A stretch of 63,035 nucleotides of DNA from CALXXL01 sp034926605 (GTDB taxonomy: Bacteria > Verrucomicrobiota > Lentisphaeria > Victivallales > Victivallaceae), in the NCBI GenBank assembly GCA_034926605.1, contig JAYFQV010000016.1, forward strand, positions 1-63,035. The letters are read 5' to 3'. Positions 34,801-43,415 of the stretch are shown here, one piece after another; the stretch's first letter is position 1, and every line of letters begins with the position of its first letter. A program made the position numbers and the translations under genes. The notes below the pieces were generated by a model that was not told where the DNA came from, did no database searches, and saw nothing but the letters and a program-made list of their open reading frames with translations.

Positions 34801-36222
34801 TCAGCGGTTGGCAAGTTCGTCGAATTCGGTCAGCATGCCGGGCGCAACGTCGTCGTGAATGGTGACCGGCACGGCGCGGGCGGTGACGAAGTAACGGGTG
34901 GTCTCAAGGTTTTCGGTAGTGGTGCCGAAGATGTATTTCAGCACCGGAAGTTCGCACAGGAACGGAATCCCGATGGTCTGCTCGACCTTGGCGGTACGCT
35001 GCCACCCGGCCAGCAGTTTTTCATTTTTGTAATCCAGCACGGCGGAGGTGGCGGTGACGGTGCTCTCGGATATTTCGGCGCCGAGATTGTTGCGCTCCAC
35101 CACGTTGGAACCGGCCAGCGAGCAGGTGAAGTTTACGACGCCGTCCCGGCCGCCGGTGATGACCGCGTTGGAGATCACCGCCTCAAGCGCCGCGCTGCCG
35201 CCGATCTCCACACTCGACTGGTGGTCTTCGTTCTTGACGATGTTCTGGTATTCCGGCGAAAACGCCACCTTGAATTCCGCGTCCGGGCGGTTGGATACCA
35301 GTATGCCGGCGGTACCGCCGACCACAGCTTTGCCGTTCTGCTGGAGAATCCGGATGAAGCTGAAGTCGAAGGCGGGGGCGGTGTAGATGCCGCCGAAACC
35401 GTAGGAGAAGTTGCCGAACAGGTCGATGCCGGTCTGGGTCAGCTGGTCGAACAGCGATTCCGCCGCGTTTATGCTCATGGCCTCGTAGCCGGCCTCGAAC
35501 AGGTTGAGGCCGGGGCCGTTTTTCCATGCGAGATAGTCGATGCCGATGTCGGTCAGGTCGCTGTCGCGCACCTCATAGACGGTCAGCTCGATCCGCGCCT
35601 GCGGTATCTCTTTGTCCAGCCACGCGAGTTTCTGCCTGATCTCCTCCACCCGGGACGGCGTATCCTTGAAATAGAACATGTTTGTCTTCCTGTCCAGCCT
35701 GATCCGCGAATCCAGCGGGCCGCTGGAGATTTGCGCTCCGCTTATCACCCGCTTCATGCCGGTGGAGGCCCGGAACTGCGGCAGGTAGGTGCCGTAGGCG
35801 ATGCCGGTGCCGGATATGACTGTGCCGAACGAGTTCATAGTTCCGGGCCGATCCAGCGCAGTCACCATTTCGTCGACGTATGGCATCATGTCCTGTGCGG
35901 TGGAGATGATCAGCAGCTGGCGGCCGTTGGCCTTGTCCTCGAGCCGGCTGACGGTCGATACCGGGTCGAAGCGGATCACCGCGCTTTTGACGAACGGCGC
36001 GAGGTCGGACGCCGTGGTGTGCTTCAATTCGTAAACCTTGCTTACGATGTTGAACTGCGCATCATCCTGAACGAAGGTGATCGATTGCACCTTTTCCCCC
36101 GCCTCCTGTATCTGGGTCGGGTCGAGCGGCTGCGCCGCCGGATTGGGCTCTACCGCCGCAGCCGGGATCATGCCGCTGGCGGCGATTGCCGCGAACATGG
36201 CCGAACATACCAGTTTCTTCAT
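34801..36222 (-). CDS. Secretin-like protein, shorter paralogue
   Basis: A 473-residue exported protein (signal MKKLVCSAMFAAIAASGMIPAAA) similar in layout to the gene at 32865-34775: KVYELKHTTASDLAPFVKSAV, then MFYFKDTPSRVEEIRQKLAWLD and ARIELTVYEVRDSDLTDIGIDYLAW. The C-terminus is EQTIGIPFLCELPVLKYIFG, a secretin-type end in which the core is degenerate. The neighbours are also paired with a lipoprotein (36269-36718) that could act as pilotin. The gene follows that lipoprotein by 46 bp. Confidence 0.72.
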   Translation of the reverse strand: MKKLVCSAMFAAIAASGMIPAAAVEPNPAAQPLDPTQIQEAGEKVQSITFVQDDAQFNIVSKVYELKHTTASDLAPFVKSAVIRFDPVSTVSRLEDKANGRQLLIISTAQDMMPYVDEMVTALDRPGTMNSFGTVISGTGIAYGTYLPQFRASTGMKRVISGAQISSGPLDSRIRLDRKTNMFYFKDTPSRVEEIRQKLAWLDKEIPQARIELTVYEVRDSDLTDIGIDYLAWKNGPGLNLFEAGYEAMSINAAESLFDQLTQTGIDLFGNFSYGFGGIYTAPAFDFSFIRILQQNGKAVVGGTAGILVSNRPDAEFKVAFSPEYQNIVKNEDHQSSVEIGGSAALEAVISNAVITGGRDGVVNFTCSLAGSNVVERNNLGAEISESTVTATSAVLDYKNEKLLAGWQRTAKVEQTIGIPFLCELPVLKYIFGTTTENLETTRYFVTARAVPVTIHDDVAPGMLTEFDELANR

Positions 36223-36268
36223 TTTTTGCTCCTTTGCATATGCTTGTTAGTTTTGACTAAGTTTGATT

Positions 36269-36718
36269 TTAAAAAAGGGTGTCGAACCTGAAGCCGATGA
36301 CCGATTCTCCGCCGTCATGCGGGGCGACCGTCACGAAAAATAGCCGGTCGATTGTCACGGTATTCTCCCTGGTGGCGCGCTCGACCGCCACCTTCCATAT
36401 CTCGGTTCGGTAGACGCCGCCGCGCTCAAGCGAATCCAGAAGATTCCAGGACTTGATGGAATCGCGGTTGCTCTGGAGGTCGGCACAAAGTTTCTCGAAT
36501 GCCGGTTCCGGAACGGCTTGTCGCAGTTCGGCGGAGAAATTTTCGATGAACATGGCGTAGTTTTTCCGCTGCAATCCGGACAGCATGCCGCCTCCGGCCG
36601 GGCGGACGGCGTTGACGGCTGCCGCCGGCTCCGGACCGGAACCGGTTCCGGTGGTGTCGGGTGCGACGCATCCGGATAACAGCATCATGCCCGAAAGAAC
36701 CATTAGCTGGAGTTTCAT
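36269..36718 (-). CDS. Lipoprotein, possible pilotin-like partner
   Basis: A 149-residue lipoprotein with lipobox LLSGC (Cys17), a Gly/Pro/Ala linker and a small globular domain of mixed helix and strand (NYAMFIENFSAELRQAVPE, then a C-terminal VIGFRFDTLF), resembling DUF4019/DUF3887-type domains. It overlaps the flavodoxin gene by ATGA and precedes the secretin pair. A role as secretin pilotin is conceivable from position only. Confidence 0.6.
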   Translation of the reverse strand: MKLQLMVLSGMMLLSGCVAPDTTGTGSGPEPAAAVNAVRPAGGGMLSGLQRKNYAMFIENFSAELRQAVPEPAFEKLCADLQSNRDSIKSWNLLDSLERGGVYRTEIWKVAVERATRENTVTIDRLFFVTVAPHDGGESVIGFRFDTLF

Positions 36719-37230
36719 ATTGTCTTGTCCTGAAGTTGCGGGGCGATGCTTTTCAGTTCGTCGATCCAGTCGGCAACGCGGTCGGCGGTGCGCTCGGCGT
36801 CATTGGTCTGATCCAGCGCGAGTCCGCAGAAGGTACCGTCCGCCTCCGCCGCCGAGTTGGCGTGGGTGTAACCGTCCGTTGAAGTCCTGCCGACGATTTC
36901 AGCGCCCCCGGCTCGCGCCCTGGCCGCCAGAATGCCCATGGCGTCGCAGTAGGTGTCCGCAAATCCGTTCTGGTCGCCAAACCCGAACACGGCCACTTTT
37001 CTGCCGGTGAGGTCGGCGGCGGTGAGCAGTTCCAGGCCGTTGACCCAATCGTCCTGAAGTTCGCCGAACCCCCAGGTGGAACTGCCCAGAATCAGCAGCG
37101 CTGCGCGGAAATCAGCCGCGGTCGCATTTGCAATGTTCACCGGTTCCGTCCCGAATGCCGCGGCGATCTGACGCGCAACGTTCTCGGTTTCCCCAGTGGT
37201 ACTGCCGTAAATCACCTTCACATCATCCAT
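36715..37230 (-). CDS. Flavodoxin
   Basis: A 171-residue long-chain flavodoxin, a small FMN electron carrier replacing ferredoxin under iron limitation. The FMN phosphate loop is YGSTTGETE (residues 8-16), followed by GSSTWGFGELQDDW with the flavin-stacking Trp and VFGFGDQNGFADTYCDAMG. Length is normal. Overlaps: 8 bp with the DUF3793 gene and 4 bp with the lipoprotein gene. Confidence 0.93.
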   Translation of the reverse strand: MDDVKVIYGSTTGETENVARQIAAAFGTEPVNIANATAADFRAALLILGSSTWGFGELQDDWVNGLELLTAADLTGRKVAVFGFGDQNGFADTYCDAMGILAARARAGGAEIVGRTSTDGYTHANSAAEADGTFCGLALDQTNDAERTADRVADWIDELKSIAPQLQDKTI

Positions 37231-37852
37231 TTGTCATTCTCCTGTTTATTATGTTTATGTCCGATGTAAGATTGAAAAAAGTTTGCAGGTCTTCGCAGGT
37301 GTCCAGCACGCCCTGTGCAAGCCGCTCCACCTGACGGTAGAAGCGCATCAGCGATATGGATTCGGCCGCGTCGCCGAACACCTGCCATCTGCCGCGGTGA
37401 ACCGGAGTGCGCGGGAGGTTTTCGAGAAAACCGGCCACATCCTTGGCCGGATAGCCGATGAACAAACCGACTTCATGCGGAATCGCCTCGTGAACGAACC
37501 GCTGCCGCAACTGCGCCAGAAGCGAGTCATATCCACCGTCCGCATAGCCGAGCCGGTTCAGCAGCGCACGGTTTTCGGGGATTGCCAGCCCGGCGGCCAG
37601 CGAGTGCCGGTGGTAGAAGAGAATCAGCGAACTTTTCGCCTCCTGCCGCAGCTCCACATAATCCAGCTGCATGATTTCAAGGATGTCCTTGCGGTAAAGG
37701 CAGAACCGGAACCCTTCGATGTTTTCGGCACGATAACAATGGCGAACCCGTAGCAATTCTCCCGGCTTCACGCCGCCGCGGACCGCCGCCGTCTTCAAGA
37801 GCAGGAAGCGCAACAGTTCTTTTCGGTGTTTTTCGCTGATTTGCGGTTTCAT
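37223..37852 (-). CDS. DUF3793 family protein
   Basis: A 209-residue cytoplasmic protein of the DUF3793 family, recognised by CYRAENIEGFRFCLYRKD-like and HEVGLFIGYPAKDVAGF segments. Family members are regularly found next to flavodoxin and Feo genes; their function is unknown. It is the first gene of the iron operon, with a promoter 86-114 bp upstream and a DtxR-like box immediately before its ATG. Confidence 0.85.
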   Translation of the reverse strand: MKPQISEKHRKELLRFLLLKTAAVRGGVKPGELLRVRHCYRAENIEGFRFCLYRKDILEIMQLDYVELRQEAKSSLILFYHRHSLAAGLAIPENRALLNRLGYADGGYDSLLAQLRQRFVHEAIPHEVGLFIGYPAKDVAGFLENLPRTPVHRGRWQVFGDAAESISLMRFYRQVERLAQGVLDTCEDLQTFFNLTSDINIINRRMTNG

Positions 37853-37854
37853 TG

Positions 37855-37868
37855 TTAGCCTAGCCTAA
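37855..37868 (-). promoter_or_regulatory. DtxR/IdeR-like operator over the ribosome site
   Basis: The plus strand reads TTAGCCTAGCCTAA, matching 12 of the first 14 bases of the DtxR/IdeR consensus (TTAGGTTAGCCTAA...). It lies 2 bp before the ATG at 37852, across the ribosome site. A second half-site-like TTAGGATAG (37967-37975) adjoins the -35 box. Confidence 0.5.
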
Positions 37869-37937
37869 TTATTGTTTCCTTAAAAAAGCACGGCTGGCCA
37901 TTGCTTGCCAGGCGCGCTGTTTCTTGCTTGCACATTT

Positions 37938-37966
37938 AATATAATCACTGGTGCTGGATTTGTCAA
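37938..37966 (-). promoter_or_regulatory. Sigma70 promoter of the iron operon
   Basis: On the minus strand: -35 TTGACA (37961-37966), 17-bp spacer, -10 TATATT (37938-37943). Near-consensus. The transcript would start around 37931 and have a leader of about 80 nt. Confidence 0.75.
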
Positions 37967-38107
37967 TTAGGATAGACAAACTTTTTTGAAAATATTCTGC
38001 GCCCGCATGGACGACAGTGGAGATGATAAAGCCGCCGGACGGATATGGCGGCAAAAGAAATCCGGCAACTGGTTCTTAACTCAGGATGCCGGATGATTTC
38101 CAAGAGG

Positions 38108-38184
38108 TGGTATGCCCGGTGCGATTCGAACGCACGACCTTCTACTCCGGAGGCAGACGCTCTATCCAACTGAGCTACGGGCAC
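38108..38184 (-). tRNA. tRNA-Arg (anticodon CCG)
   Basis: A complete cloverleaf on the minus strand: acceptor GTGCCCG/CGGGCAT with one G-U pair, TAGCTCAG D-arm, anticodon loop CTCCGGA, T-loop TTCGAAT, discriminator A, CCA encoded (77 nt). Confidence 0.95.
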
Positions 38185-38328
38185 ACAACGTTTCATAATA
38201 TATCCCAAAACGTAAAAAAGAAAAGCGGTGAACGGAACAAAAGAAGCGTTTTTGTTTTTTTTGCCAAAAAATGAGGTTGAGCATTTGATTTTTCACCAAA
38301 ACGGTGTCTATTAAGAAGCGTTGTCAGT

Positions 38329-38404
38329 GGCAGGATAGCTCAGTTGGTAGAGCAGGGGACTGAAAATCCCCGTGTCGCCAGTTCGATTCTGGCTCCGGCC
38401 ACCA
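38329..38404 (+). tRNA. tRNA-Phe (anticodon GAA), island attachment site
   Basis: 76 nt: acceptor GGCAGGA/TCCGGCC (A4 faces G69, a mismatch), TAGCTCAG D-arm, anticodon stem GGGGA/TCCCC with loop CTGAAAA, T-arm GCCAG-TTCGATT-CTGGC, discriminator A, encoded CCA. From 38353 onward the sequence is repeated at 62383, so the 3' two thirds were supplied by the inserted island. Compared with the displaced copy the first T-stem pair is G-C instead of C-G, a compensated change. Confidence 0.95.
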
Positions 38405-38411
38405 TTTTTTT
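38353..38411 (+). repeat. attL: tRNA-Phe 3' segment
   Basis: 59 bp from the anticodon arm to seven T after CCA; 57 of 59 bases equal those at 62383-62441. Confidence 0.92.
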
Positions 38412-38520
38412 ATCCTTATTTCAAGCGATTTTGAGCTCAGAATGGCCTCAAGATCGCATTTTTCTTCATCCCCTGCGGCGAGTTGCTTTAACCTGCTTTT
38501 TGGTGCTTTAAAAACAAAAA

Positions 38521-38540
38521 TTAGAACATTTTTAGAACAT
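38521..38540 (+). repeat. Paired TTAGAACAT, possible integrase arm site (left)
   Basis: TTAGAACAT at 38521-38529 and 38532-38540. The same pair with the same 2-bp spacing and orientation lies at 62329-62348 next to the integrase gene. Confidence 0.6.
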
Positions 38541-38699
38541 CATTTTTGCGGGCCATATGGTTCGTTGCCTTCTAAAGAAAAATTAAATATTGTTATTGCC
38601 GTTTTCTGCTCCATGCTGCGGTATCCATGCTTGCCGCAAGTTATTTCATGGTCGGGCATTTTATGCGTAATGCTTTTATTGTAAGGATAATACATTAGC

Positions 38700-38727
38700 T
38701 TGACAGACCATTATTGTCGAGTATATT
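38700..38727 (+). promoter_or_regulatory. Sigma70 promoter for the island helicase gene
   Basis: TTGACA (38700-38705), 16-bp spacer, TATATT (38722-38727), 43 bp before the ATG at 38771. It lies in the otherwise gene-free stretch 38412-38770, which also holds the left TTAGAACAT pair. Confidence 0.65.
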
Positions 38728-38770
38728 ATTTCCTATTCATGTTAACATCCAAACATTATGGGAGATAAAA

Positions 38771-40174
38771 ATGCAAGAAGAGTTAAAGGCGGCCATCGAC
38801 ACTGCCGACAATGACGAACGTCCATTCTTGACAAGACCAAGCTTTAAAATCAATCAACATTACTTTGCCGAGAAAGCGATCAAGGCACTTTCTTTGGGAA
38901 AAATCGATGGCAGGCTTTGTCGCTATGCGCTCAATACTGGCTGTTGGTGTGAAATCACTGAAGACCAATTGATCAAGCCTATCTACGATTTGATCTCAAC
39001 TGAACGGAAGAATCGCCCCGAGTACGACGAGGAGATTCAAGCTGTTTTGCAATACTCACAATGCAAGGCGATCGCAAAGTTTTTGGTAAGCATGTTGGAC
39101 ATACCGGAAGTTGAACGCTCCAGAGATTTCGTTCACGCATCCAATACCATGCTGGTTTTCTCATCTTCCGGTAAGTGGGAGCCAGTCCCGTTTTCCCCAT
39201 CGTTCCACAGCAGAAACGCATTACCGGTTAGCTACGATGCTCAAGCTGTATGTCATAGATTTATCTACGAACTGCTTGCTTCAGCTATGAGCCCCAGCGA
39301 CATTGATTTATTACAGCAGTATATGGGCCAGTGCCTATTGGGAACCAATCTCTCGCAGACCATCCTTATGCTTACGGGCACAGCCGGGGGAGGCAAATCG
39401 ACACTGGCAAATATCATCGAAATGCTGGTGGGATTGGATAACAGCGTCGAATTGCGTACCGAAAACCTTAATGGTCGCTTTGAAATCGGTCGTGCGCTTG
39501 GTAAGACATTGCTCGCGGCAAAGGATGTTAACGGTGATTTCTTGAGTACCAAGGGGGCCCAGCGACTGAAAGCTCTTACTGGCAATGACCGTTTGACTGC
39601 GGAGTACAAAAATAAGAACGACGTGCTAGAAATGTTTGGCGACTTCAACGTGATCATTACCGCCAATACTGACCTTGTTCCTCGCTTCAACGGCGATGCG
39701 GATGCCTGGCGGCGTCGGTTGCGGATCATCCGCTACGACCGACAGCCATTGCCTTTAGAAAAACGTATTGCCAACTTCGATCGGCTTCTCATCGAAGAGG
39801 AGGGCAGTGGGATACTCAACTTTGCCCTAGCCGGGGCAGCAAAACTGCTGGCAAACCATGGAAGGCTTACCATTCAACAGACCCAACAGGATGCGGTGGA
39901 GCAATTGATTGCCGGAGCAAATCCCTACGAATACTTTGTCCGCAACTATGTTGTCCCGGATCCCGATCATACTATCACCAGCGCTACATTGCTTTTCAAT
40001 TTTAAGCAGTTATGTGATCAGAAAGGTTGGCCAATAGCATCCGACCGCAAGATTCAATGTGAACTTCAGGAGGCCATGCGTAAAGTCTTCCAAGCTTCGA
40101 AAAGCAAAACCGTACCAAGTAGTAGAGGCACCAGCAACCGCGGATACAAGTATTTCCGTATACTCCAATATTAA
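38771..40174 (+). CDS. SF3 helicase (D5/P4-type) without primase domain
   Basis: A 467-residue homologue of the C-terminal half of the replication protein at 9814-12693, e.g. LLQQYMGQCLLGTNLSQTI, Walker A GTAGGGKST, ENLNGRFEIGRALGKTLLAAKD, FGDFNVIITANTD and EEEGSGILNFALAGA. The N-terminal ~100 residues are helical and lack primase motifs. GGAGATAAAA precedes the ATG at 38771. It probably unwinds the island's origin; a primase may come from the host or another island gene. Confidence 0.88.
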   Translation: MQEELKAAIDTADNDERPFLTRPSFKINQHYFAEKAIKALSLGKIDGRLCRYALNTGCWCEITEDQLIKPIYDLISTERKNRPEYDEEIQAVLQYSQCKAIAKFLVSMLDIPEVERSRDFVHASNTMLVFSSSGKWEPVPFSPSFHSRNALPVSYDAQAVCHRFIYELLASAMSPSDIDLLQQYMGQCLLGTNLSQTILMLTGTAGGGKSTLANIIEMLVGLDNSVELRTENLNGRFEIGRALGKTLLAAKDVNGDFLSTKGAQRLKALTGNDRLTAEYKNKNDVLEMFGDFNVIITANTDLVPRFNGDADAWRRRLRIIRYDRQPLPLEKRIANFDRLLIEEEGSGILNFALAGAAKLLANHGRLTIQQTQQDAVEQLIAGANPYEYFVRNYVVPDPDHTITSATLLFNFKQLCDQKGWPIASDRKIQCELQEAMRKVFQASKSKTVPSSRGTSNRGYKYFRILQY

Positions 40175-40427
40175 AGAATATTTAAAAATGCGTCTTATGC
40201 GTCTTTATGCGTCTCGGAATCAATAGACTTGGACATGGTATTGGCCGCGGATCTTTTGGATGAGAATAGTTCTTACTCTCTACCCTCAGATTGCACAGGA
40301 ATAGTTGAAAAATTGCCTACATTTTGCATACATTTTTTGAGCTCAGCCCGAATCCATCAATTCGCGTCTTTTTCCGCCATTAACTTCGCGCATAACTGAC
40401 ACCTAATACCAAGAATCGCGGTGAGAC

Positions 40428-40640
40428 GTGCCACGCTATGTGACCTTTTACAATAGCAGGCGGATTCACTCGGCGCTGGAATACAAAACTCCAGATGAGG
40501 CCTATTTCAGTGCTTGCAATCTGAAATTAAATGATTATAGTAGAACAAAGGCGTTACACCTATCTTTCAATGAAAAGTTGTCCAACCTAGGGGGCAAGCG
40601 CAGACATATCAATAAAAAAGCTATGCAACTTATAGGGTAA
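40428..40640 (+). pseudogene. IS3-family transposase C-terminal remnant
   Basis: The frame encodes YVTFYNSRRIHSALEYKTP, the classic end of IS3-type OrfB integrase cores, followed by a 40-residue tail that reads through probable IS end sequence to a TAA. The catalytic DDE region is absent. The 250 bp between the helicase gene and this remnant contain nothing recognisable. Confidence 0.7.
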
Positions 40641-40721
40641 ACACATAATTCCCCAATAGCAAAGCAATAAATCTAGATTTAAGCATAAGAAAACTAACTT
40701 TTTTATCAGAAGGTGAAGAGT

Positions 40722-42989
40722 ATGGATATTCTACAGTTAAACATACAGGATGATTTTAATAATATAGTGAATATTTGTTCTAATTTGATACAAAAAAACC
40801 GATTGGTTTTATGCCTTGGTGCCGGTTTTTCTCTAGGATGTAAAACAAACCATGGAGTTGTCCCTGGCACAGAAGAATTAAGGAGCAAGTTATTAGATAT
40901 TTTTCGCCAAAATGTAAATTTGAATGAACGTGATCTATCTGCTATTTCCAAGTCGACCTTTTCAGAATTTACTGATATCTTATGGGAATATTATAGTGAT
41001 AAAAATAAATATACAGAATTATCAAAATCTATTGATAATTATTTTGAAGTAAATTTCGTTAATGTTGAAAAGTTCCCTAATAAAAAGAAGGAGTTGTTGA
41101 AATGTTATTGGAATATAATTCTTTCATTGAATTACGATGATGCAATTGAACGAAATGTCATTACAAAGAGCAGCGTAATTTTACCATACGAAGATCAAAA
41201 TCATTCATATCTTGATTCCCAAACCTGTATATATAAACTGCATGGCGATGCTCAAAAGTTCTTGAATACAGGTAATATTAAGTACTGCATACTAAGTAAA
41301 ACTCAATATATAAATATGTTAATGGATTATAGCAATAAAGACATGTTACTAATGATGAAAACTTGCTTTTTGTCAAAAAGTATTCTCTTTATTGGCTGTT
41401 CTCTTAATGAAGAATTTGATCTCATCTATTGTGCAAATGCAGGATTGCAGCAAAAATCACAGCTTATAGATACACTTGAACAGGTTAATATTTGTTTATA
41501 TTACAATGAGAGCACAATAGAAGGAGAACCTCTGACGATCATTGACAAGAAGCGTTTCCAAAAGCATGGAATAACTCACTTAGTCATTGTAAATGATTTG
41601 AACGATCTGGACCATCTCTACTCTGAATTGGCGAATAGAAATGTAAAAAACAATAGCGTAAATATTGAGAAAATAGATTTTTTTGTTAATTTTAATTTTG
41701 TAGTATCTGAGAATAATCCTACATGTATTAGAAACTACGAAATGCTATTTAATGGTGGGGCGATTTTTGCAGATTTAGCAAATAGAAATATTGTCTTGCC
41801 GAGCTTTTTTATTCGAAGAACGGTTGCGAATAATATTATCGAAAGCATAAATAGCAGTAAATATTCTATTTATTTTATATGTGGTAGCTTTTTTAGCGGA
41901 AAGACATTTTGCTTGCTGGATATTACTCGCTACTTCTCGGGTCGGAAAATTTACTTTTTCCCCTCAAGTTCGCATATTGACCATAACATATTATTAAAAT
42001 TGAGAAAATCAAAAAACATAATTTGTGTGTTTGATTCCAATAGCGTTTCGCAAGAAGAAATAAGAAAATTATGTTATTCTTCCTATAGCGATATTGCTGA
42101 ATTTAAAAAGAACAACGTTGTATTTGTCTTTGCAATTTCAAAATCAGATTCATACTTTTTTAAGAATAACAGGTTGAGAAATAATGAGATGCAACCAAAC
42201 GAATTTTATCATATATATGAGCTGAAAAATCATTTTGATAAAGATGAAACTATAAACTTTAATACATTGGTAGGTCAACTAAGTTTAATTAGTTATAGCC
42301 CATCCCAGCAGATTTTTGATTACTTAGCACGGGTTGAAAAAAGTTTACCAACTAAAATTAGAAAAGATATAAAGTTTCCATTATTAGATATAAATAATGA
42401 AAATGGATCATACCTTAAAGCTATGATTATGATTGCGACAGAGGATTCGATAGATGCTGAACGCGCTATTTATTTTAATATCGATGAGTCACTTACAAAA
42501 ATATCATACACAACACCTATTGGGATAGGAAATGCTCAGGGTAATGTTATTGAGAGAGATTATTTTACACCACAATTCGATAATGATTCAGGCTTTTTGT
42601 TTGTCGTGAATTCAAAATATTGGCTCTTAAAATGTTTGCAGGAGTTCAGTAATGAGGAGAGCAATTATGAACTAATTGCTCAAACTTATTATGATATTAT
42701 TATGGATTTTAAGAATTTTGCAAACAAGCATGAATATATTTTTCATCAAAAGGCAAAAGAATATTACTTCTTCGATAAAATACAATCAATTTTTGTAAAT
42801 AAATATCATGGAGGATCTATTGCTTTATTATATTGCATTTATAACAAAATATTTCCTATCCTTTGTGACAGCTATCAATTTTTACATCAAAAGGCAAAAT
42901 TCCATCTGAGGTACTCTAGATTTCTGAGGAAGAAAGAAAGAAAGAAAAAAACTCAGATTGTTTGGAATGTATTAATTCAGGTATTTTAA
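40722..42989 (+). CDS. SIR2-STAND-type defence protein, C-terminus frameshifted
   Basis: A very AT-rich gene encoding 755 residues. The N-terminus is a SIR2-like domain: LCLGAGFSLG (about residues 30-39, NAD-binding G-A-G-x-S), LSLNYDDAIE and YKLHGDAQ with the catalytic-type His. A P-loop NTPase follows (GSFFSGKT near residue 390, FDSNSVSQEE as Walker-B-like). SIR2-STAND proteins (Avs5-like) are antiphage proteins that deplete NAD on sensing phage. AAGGTGA upstream supports the ATG at 40722. The frame leaves its natural continuation within an AAAG/A tract at 42930-42951; the rest continues at 42920-43309. Confidence 0.75.
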   Translation: MDILQLNIQDDFNNIVNICSNLIQKNRLVLCLGAGFSLGCKTNHGVVPGTEELRSKLLDIFRQNVNLNERDLSAISKSTFSEFTDILWEYYSDKNKYTELSKSIDNYFEVNFVNVEKFPNKKKELLKCYWNIILSLNYDDAIERNVITKSSVILPYEDQNHSYLDSQTCIYKLHGDAQKFLNTGNIKYCILSKTQYINMLMDYSNKDMLLMMKTCFLSKSILFIGCSLNEEFDLIYCANAGLQQKSQLIDTLEQVNICLYYNESTIEGEPLTIIDKKRFQKHGITHLVIVNDLNDLDHLYSELANRNVKNNSVNIEKIDFFVNFNFVVSENNPTCIRNYEMLFNGGAIFADLANRNIVLPSFFIRRTVANNIIESINSSKYSIYFICGSFFSGKTFCLLDITRYFSGRKIYFFPSSSHIDHNILLKLRKSKNIICVFDSNSVSQEEIRKLCYSSYSDIAEFKKNNVVFVFAISKSDSYFFKNNRLRNNEMQPNEFYHIYELKNHFDKDETINFNTLVGQLSLISYSPSQQIFDYLARVEKSLPTKIRKDIKFPLLDINNENGSYLKAMIMIATEDSIDAERAIYFNIDESLTKISYTTPIGIGNAQGNVIERDYFTPQFDNDSGFLFVVNSKYWLLKCLQEFSNEESNYELIAQTYYDIIMDFKNFANKHEYIFHQKAKEYYFFDKIQSIFVNKYHGGSIALLYCIYNKIFPILCDSYQFLHQKAKFHLRYSRFLRKKERKKKTQIVWNVLIQVF

Positions 42990-43309
42990 ATATCACAAGA
43001 TCAATTGATTTGGCATCTTTAAATATAAGAAATGATGATTTTGTTGCATTTTCATTAGAACATATGTTTCTTACAAAAACATTATTATTGATTAACAAGT
43101 ATTTCATTACTAGGGAAAATATAGAAGAGGCGATAGAAGCTCTGTTCCAAATATATGTAGAAGAGGAAATCTCTTTAGATGATGATGGACCAGATGGCGT
43201 GCAGGATATCGCTGAATTTATAAATGGACTTACTACCGCTCCTGGATTAACAAAGGAAGCAAAAGATCGTTCATCGCGAATATTAAATAAATATATTACA
43301 GAACAATAA
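42920..43309 (+). pseudogene. Displaced C-terminal part of the SIR2-STAND protein
   Basis: The frame one base back from the preceding gene is open from 42920 to the TAA at 43307-43309 and encodes about 129 residues, including DLASLNIRNDDFVAFSLE and ITRENIEEAIEALFQIY, with the same low-GC, Asn/Ile/Lys-rich composition. An independent start would be the ATG at 42962, but no ribosome site precedes it. I read it as the C-terminal helical part of the STAND protein, joined by repeat change or slippage. The full-length product would be about 870 residues. Confidence 0.65.
42930..42951 (+). repeat. AAAG tandem repeat and A run in the SIR2-STAND gene
   Basis: Three perfect AAAG units (42933-42944), preceded by a GAAG and followed by A7 (42945-42951). 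Gain of one unit (+4, equal to +1) restores the frame to the downstream segment. This has the form of a phase-variable contingency tract. Confidence 0.6.
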
Positions 43310-43312
43310 TTT

Positions 43313-43375
43313 GATAACGTCCGATAAATTGCGCACATTTCATTCGCTGACTCATTATCGTAAAATGTGATTATT
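43313..43375. repeat. Diverged copy of the palindromic IS-end element
   Basis: Begins with a 28-bp sequence (GATAACGTCCGATAAATTGC...) that matches 9167-9194 with one mismatch, then continues CGCTGACT...AAATGTG as an eroded version of the perfect palindrome at 9233-9315. It lies right after the SIR2-STAND gene. Confidence 0.6.
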
Positions 43376-43415
43376 CACCGCTATCGGGAGAATTGATCTT
43401 TCAGCCAAGCCCAAA

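Noticed and set aside
42946..42952. AAAAAAC heptamer as programmed -1 frameshift site in the SIR2-STAND gene
   Set aside because: The heptamer is in the wrong register for the incoming frame (X-XXY-YYZ would need codons at 42947/42950). Repeat-number change or slippage on the A run fits better.
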